Source: Lepiota brunneoincarnata (Eukaryota; Basidiomycota; Agaricomycetes; Agaricales; Agaricaceae). Taken from it: a DNA stretch of 64,000 bases. Where the stretch lies: assembly GCA_023014365.1 (NCBI GenBank), contig JAEBUN010000005.1, positions 124,001 through 188,000 of the forward strand, given 5' to 3'. Position 1 is the first letter of the stretch. Each line of letters starts with the position of its first letter. The notes under the pieces were generated by a model. It saw nothing but the letters and a program-made list of their open reading frames with translations, had not been told where the DNA came from and made no database searches. Below, piece by piece: positions 60,664 to 64,000 of this stretch. The translations under genes and the position numbers were made by a program.

Positions 60664-62555
60664 ACTTCAGAAGGAGGAAGCGCTGACACCGTCCGGCCTG
60701 GGGTCAAGCTGGGGAGTGCGGGTTGAAATGTTCGACCTTTTATAACTGACGACGGTGGCGTCCCGAAGCCACCGGCTTACGGCCAGAAGAGATTGATTGT
60801 TCGGATGGTGAGGCTACACAACATTTGTGTATTCCGTGCGCGCTCGACACGGCTTCGATTATGCTCCATACACGGTATAGTGGCGGGAAGGTTTGTCAAT
60901 GCAGCTAAATTTGATCCTTTCCATATTTTCGATGATCCTCGAGGCCTGGACGCTCAGCTGCAACTTGTCCCCCGCCTGATCTTCCTTCCAGAAACTAGTC
61001 AAGCGGGATCAACACCCCGCTGAGGGCGCAGAGTGACATCAACATTGTCGTCAACACGCGCCGAGAAGTGATCCCCAAGTGGAGCAAGTGTCTTTGAAAG
61101 CTGACAATCTTGGACATTCTGCGGATTTAACATTCCGTACACTTGCAATAAATATCCACTAGAACCCAGTCGCTGAGCTAAAATCCAAATCCCGAATGAC
61201 AGCTCGCTCGCTTGCACGCAACATATGGGCGGCTATTGACAAAAGTATGATGTCTTATTCCAAGCTCAAAATCACAACTGGAAAGTTCTGGGTGCTCATC
61301 ACAAGCGCTCAGAGTGTCAGGGAGTGGAGAGCATGTGGCTTACTGGCTGACCTCAGCTACGAAAAATCCGGAAGGTATCGCAGGCGGATATGGTTCCGAC
61401 TGAGGACACATGACATCCACGAAATCACGGAAGCCGAAGCATGACTAAAGCCAGCCGTAAATAATTATTGCTGGCGTGGTCTGCTTTATAGTCCGGTGAG
61501 GCTTGGGGGGCTTTCAAGCTCTGACACCAAGTGATTTGCAAGCCGGCGCTGGTGTGGGGAGAGCTACGAGTCGTGTGATGGGGGAGAGACTGGTCTATAC
61601 GGTTCAACTGCATTGACTTTGGAACGAAATAATCATCATTCGATGATGGGACGGTATTCGATCAAATGTGGTAATATACCGTCACGATACATTTTGAAAC
61701 AATCATCCAAATTTATTAAGTTATGCCTTGTTGCGCTTAGGAGCATGTGTTATAGCTACCGAGGCAGTTAATGTGGGGAAATCCAAAGTTGAACCCCAAT
61801 TTCATCGTGTCCACTTGCTCATTGATCGGAGCGTCCAATTATGCACACACGTGGCATGCACAGGGATGCTGCACAGTACAGGAGATCCGAGTTTGCTTTG
61901 AACCGAACCTTCACACACCCAGTCCACGTTATATCTAAGTACCTGATACTTCGAACGGGCATAGATCCCCCGAGCCCAGCGTACCCCACAGCGTAGAGAC
62001 GTCTTCTAGTACGGTACGTACCGCATATGACACAGCCCGGGATGCATTAACTCTCGAGCGTACTATTGCCGATATTGCAGCTCGGCTTCCGTCTATGCGT
62101 TTTTGCAGCGGGACCGACATGAGTGCCGGAACGATTTCGGACCATTTGCTGATGTTCATCGTTGCTAATTGGCCCCAACCACCGCAAGAGCCTTTCCCTC
62201 CTCACAAAGGTATTCGCCTGCTTTGCTACACCTGCCATCCCAAACCGCTGTACCGTGCCACCGAGCTTGACTCCGGCTGATGAGGAGGTGCGGTGATTAC
62301 AGTAAAAGTCACGATCAAGGAATTTGATTTCTGCGGTGTGCGCGTGCCTGTCTTTTCCACAGTGATATCGCCCCCTTAGGCCCAGGGTAGACCGGGGCCC
62401 GTGATAACAGTCGTAAAGAGGTCATAGGTAGCAAGCCATAAAGAAGATTACGAAGACAGTAACCAAGTGGGTGCTGTAGGGATCCACAAAAATGTTGGTG
62501 AATTCATTATCGACCCTATAGGAGACAGCTGTTCAGTGTATGTACGTCATAGGCG
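60664..62555. other. Intergenic region upstream of the amine oxidase
   Basis: Just under 2 kb with short unsupported frames only. Contains the amine-oxidase promoter. No repeats or RNA genes recognised. Confidence 0.45.
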
Positions 62556-62573
62556 ACGGAACATCCAAAAACA

Positions 62574-63184
62574 TGGCCTGCCCCTCTCCGGGCCCAGGCC
62601 CAGAATCCCCCGAAGCAGTACTCAACTCCCTACCAATTTCGATGTAGCTGCTTTCCTCGACTACTGGAGAGGGAGGGATAAGAGGATCGACTATTCTTCA
62701 ACAATATCTAGATCCAGCGGCAGGGAAGGATGCACTAAAGAGGAAGTTTGAGTAGAGGGATGCTCAGGCTGCTGCGAGGAAGAAGGCATCGATCAAGGCC
62801 GAGTTTGAAGCTGAGGATGCGAAAGCGCAGAAAGGATTGAATGGGCACGTGAATAAGGTGGCGAATACAGCCCTTTCGAGTAATTAGACGACGATAATGA
62901 TGCCCTCATCGCCTCAGCTCCCCTTCCAGCCGCAGCCGCCGCAGACATCACCAGGCAACGTTTCGCCGCCCCCGTTGATGCCGCCGCAGCCGGCAGAGTA
63001 TATACAAGAAACACAGGAAGAGGATGCAAGGGTGTCCTAAGTTTGCGATTGATGAAGAGCTTGAAATTGGGGGAGGGGGAGGAAGAGGAAATGAGCAATG
63101 GAACGTTCGTAAATGGGAATGGAACTGCGATTAGGGTTCCTGGACCACCGCCTCCTTTGCCACCCAAACCTACAGGAGAGTAAG
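62574..63184 (+). pseudogene. Broken gene for a Pro/Glu-rich protein of unknown function
   Basis: The plus strand shows protein-like sequence in changing frames: MACPSPGPGPESPEAVLNS, LQQYLDPAAGKDALKRKFE, KKASIKAEFEAEDAKAQKG, SPPPLMPPQPAEYIQETQEE, KFAIDEELEIG and, last, RVPGPPPPLPPKPTGE with TAA at about 63184. Two TAG codons interrupt one frame (after KRKFE and after ALSSN) and two +1 shifts follow (near 63040 and 63072). The composition (charged coiled coil, then Pro-rich) fits a cytoplasmic scaffold. I do not recognise the family. An intron could remove the second TAG, but it would be only about 33 nt. Confidence 0.35.
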
Positions 63185-63550
63185 TGAGTTTGGTGATGTG
63201 GTGTTTTGGCGATCCATATGGTTTTTATCTGCGTCTGTTGACATTATTGTTGTTTTTCTGTTGCACCCTTTGCTAATCATTTACTACCCGCACTACCTAC
63301 TTCTCCTCATTGTTGCTGTAGTGTTTATTGTGTCACTCGTTTCCCCCCCCCCCGATATCTTTTTCGTATTTCTACTTCTATACCTCTATGATTGCATTCC
63401 TTCTCACTATGGGTAATTCAGTGCTTTTGGGGGTGTAAGTCTCCACGTCCGTCGTAACAGGGTTAGGGTCACACCTCGTTTGGACCTTCAATTCAGCCTG
63501 CTCATCATCCCGCTCCCAGCTTGCCCATTACTATTACCCTATCAACAGTC
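63185..63550. other. T-rich intergenic region
   Basis: Pyrimidine-rich sequence with a C10 run near 63344-63353, the likely promoter and 5' UTR of the gene starting at 63551. Nothing else seen. Confidence 0.4.
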
Positions 63551-64000
63551 ATGGCTGCTCAACCGTCCCGCCGTTCAACTCGCCTTATGCAAAAAGCTCG
63601 TTCTACATCTGAGAACACGACTATTGACACTGCTCAACCCGGTCCTTCGAAAGGCTCGGCTCGCGATGAGCCCCAGATGTTGTATCTTCGCATCCATCGC
63701 TCGTTCCTGTCCCGCTTCCCTACTCCGACGGAAGATCATCCCAACCCTGACCCGTTTCCTCCCATTCGGAACTCGAGAGGGCACCTTATTGTTATTGCCG
63801 CTGATCTTCCGGAGATTCATCATTTTGCGGGTGACACTGCCGACTGGCTCATCCGAGTCGCGAGGCTCATATTTGAGCCAGGTGGGAATAGCAAACTTTT
63901 TACATTCACTACAGGAAATGTTAGCATCGTGGTCACGCAGGAAGTTTGACGCAAGTTGGAGGCCCGTGAACCCGTTGGAGTCGCTTGAGGCGACGATTTA
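63551..64000 (+). CDS. Unidentified protein, 5' part, cut by the window edge
   Basis: ATG 63551 starts MAAQPSRRSTRLMQKA, a basic Ser/Thr-rich lead. Then come LYLRIHRSFLSRFPTPTED, HLIVIAADLPEIHHFAG, DWLIRVARLIFEPGG and FTFTTGNVSIVVTQEV. The zero frame stops at TGA 63947-63949. Skipping one base there continues with protein-like DASWRPVNPLESLEATI to the window end, so the gene probably runs on past base 64000. No domain recognised. Upstream in-frame codons from 63521 are not needed. Confidence 0.5.

Noticed and set aside
24811..61613. Similarity between the Rab 3' intron region (near 24840) and 61505-61560 around AGCTTGACACCA / AGCTCTGACACCA
   Set aside because: The match is about 30 bases and not extended; probably chance.
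63463..63470. Telomere-like GGGTTAGGG near the right end and a GTTAGGGTTA near 41389
   Set aside because: Only one or two units in ordinary sequence, so chance rather than telomeric or interstitial arrays.

Overview
The window is nuclear DNA of a filamentous basidiomycete, most likely an Agaricomycete. Genes are split by many short GT-AG introns (about 50-70 nt) plus a few GC-AG introns. The gene content is typical of mushroom-forming fungi: class I hydrophobins, DUF6533-like seven-helix proteins, a two-domain CE9-type amidohydrolase, an Skn7/Prr1 regulator and an L-amino-acid oxidase. No genus can be named from the sequence alone.

Layout. 0.5-14.6 kb holds two monocarboxylate-type MFS transporter genes on the plus strand. 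They flank a tandem 3.3-kb duplication whose two units each carry a minus-strand class I hydrophobin gene. 14.6-17.5 kb is gene-poor. 17.5-32.8 kb is the core block: eIF4A, a dual-specificity phosphatase, a Rab GTPase divergent from the mitochondrial ATP synthase epsilon subunit, and SKN7 (HSF DNA-binding domain plus receiver domain). 32.8-42 kb holds decayed copies of an oxidoreductase exon, a broken helical STAND-N-terminal-like gene, a quinone-oxidoreductase-type MDR gene, and convergent to it a large membrane-anchored CE9-like amidohydrolase. 42.6-60.7 kb is a strongly duplicated accessory island. It contains an amine-oxidase relic, a hydrophobin on the minus strand, two tandem 3-kb units each with a seven-helix gene, two more hydrophobins on the plus strand (the first is an inverted copy of the minus-strand one), and an intact L-amino-acid oxidase. 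The right end has a broken Pro/Glu-rich gene and the start of an unidentified gene cut by the window edge.

How the genes relate. The core genes are housekeeping or signalling: translation initiation, vesicle traffic, respiration, and the stress response through SKN7. The accessory islands encode surface and secreted functions (hydrophobins, transporters, amine oxidase, 7-TM proteins) and have grown by local duplication.

The most striking general observation is that nearly every conserved multi-exon gene outside a few clean ones is interrupted by single-base shifts, and all of those I could resolve are +1. I found about eighteen, including one in essential eIF4A, and no clear -1. Insertion-biased sequence error is the simplest explanation. 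Several junctions sit exactly on a zero-frame stop codon, so programmed +1 frameshifting should be ruled out by resequencing or RNA data. Exon boundaries were read by eye from splice signals and family conservation and are approximate where stated.
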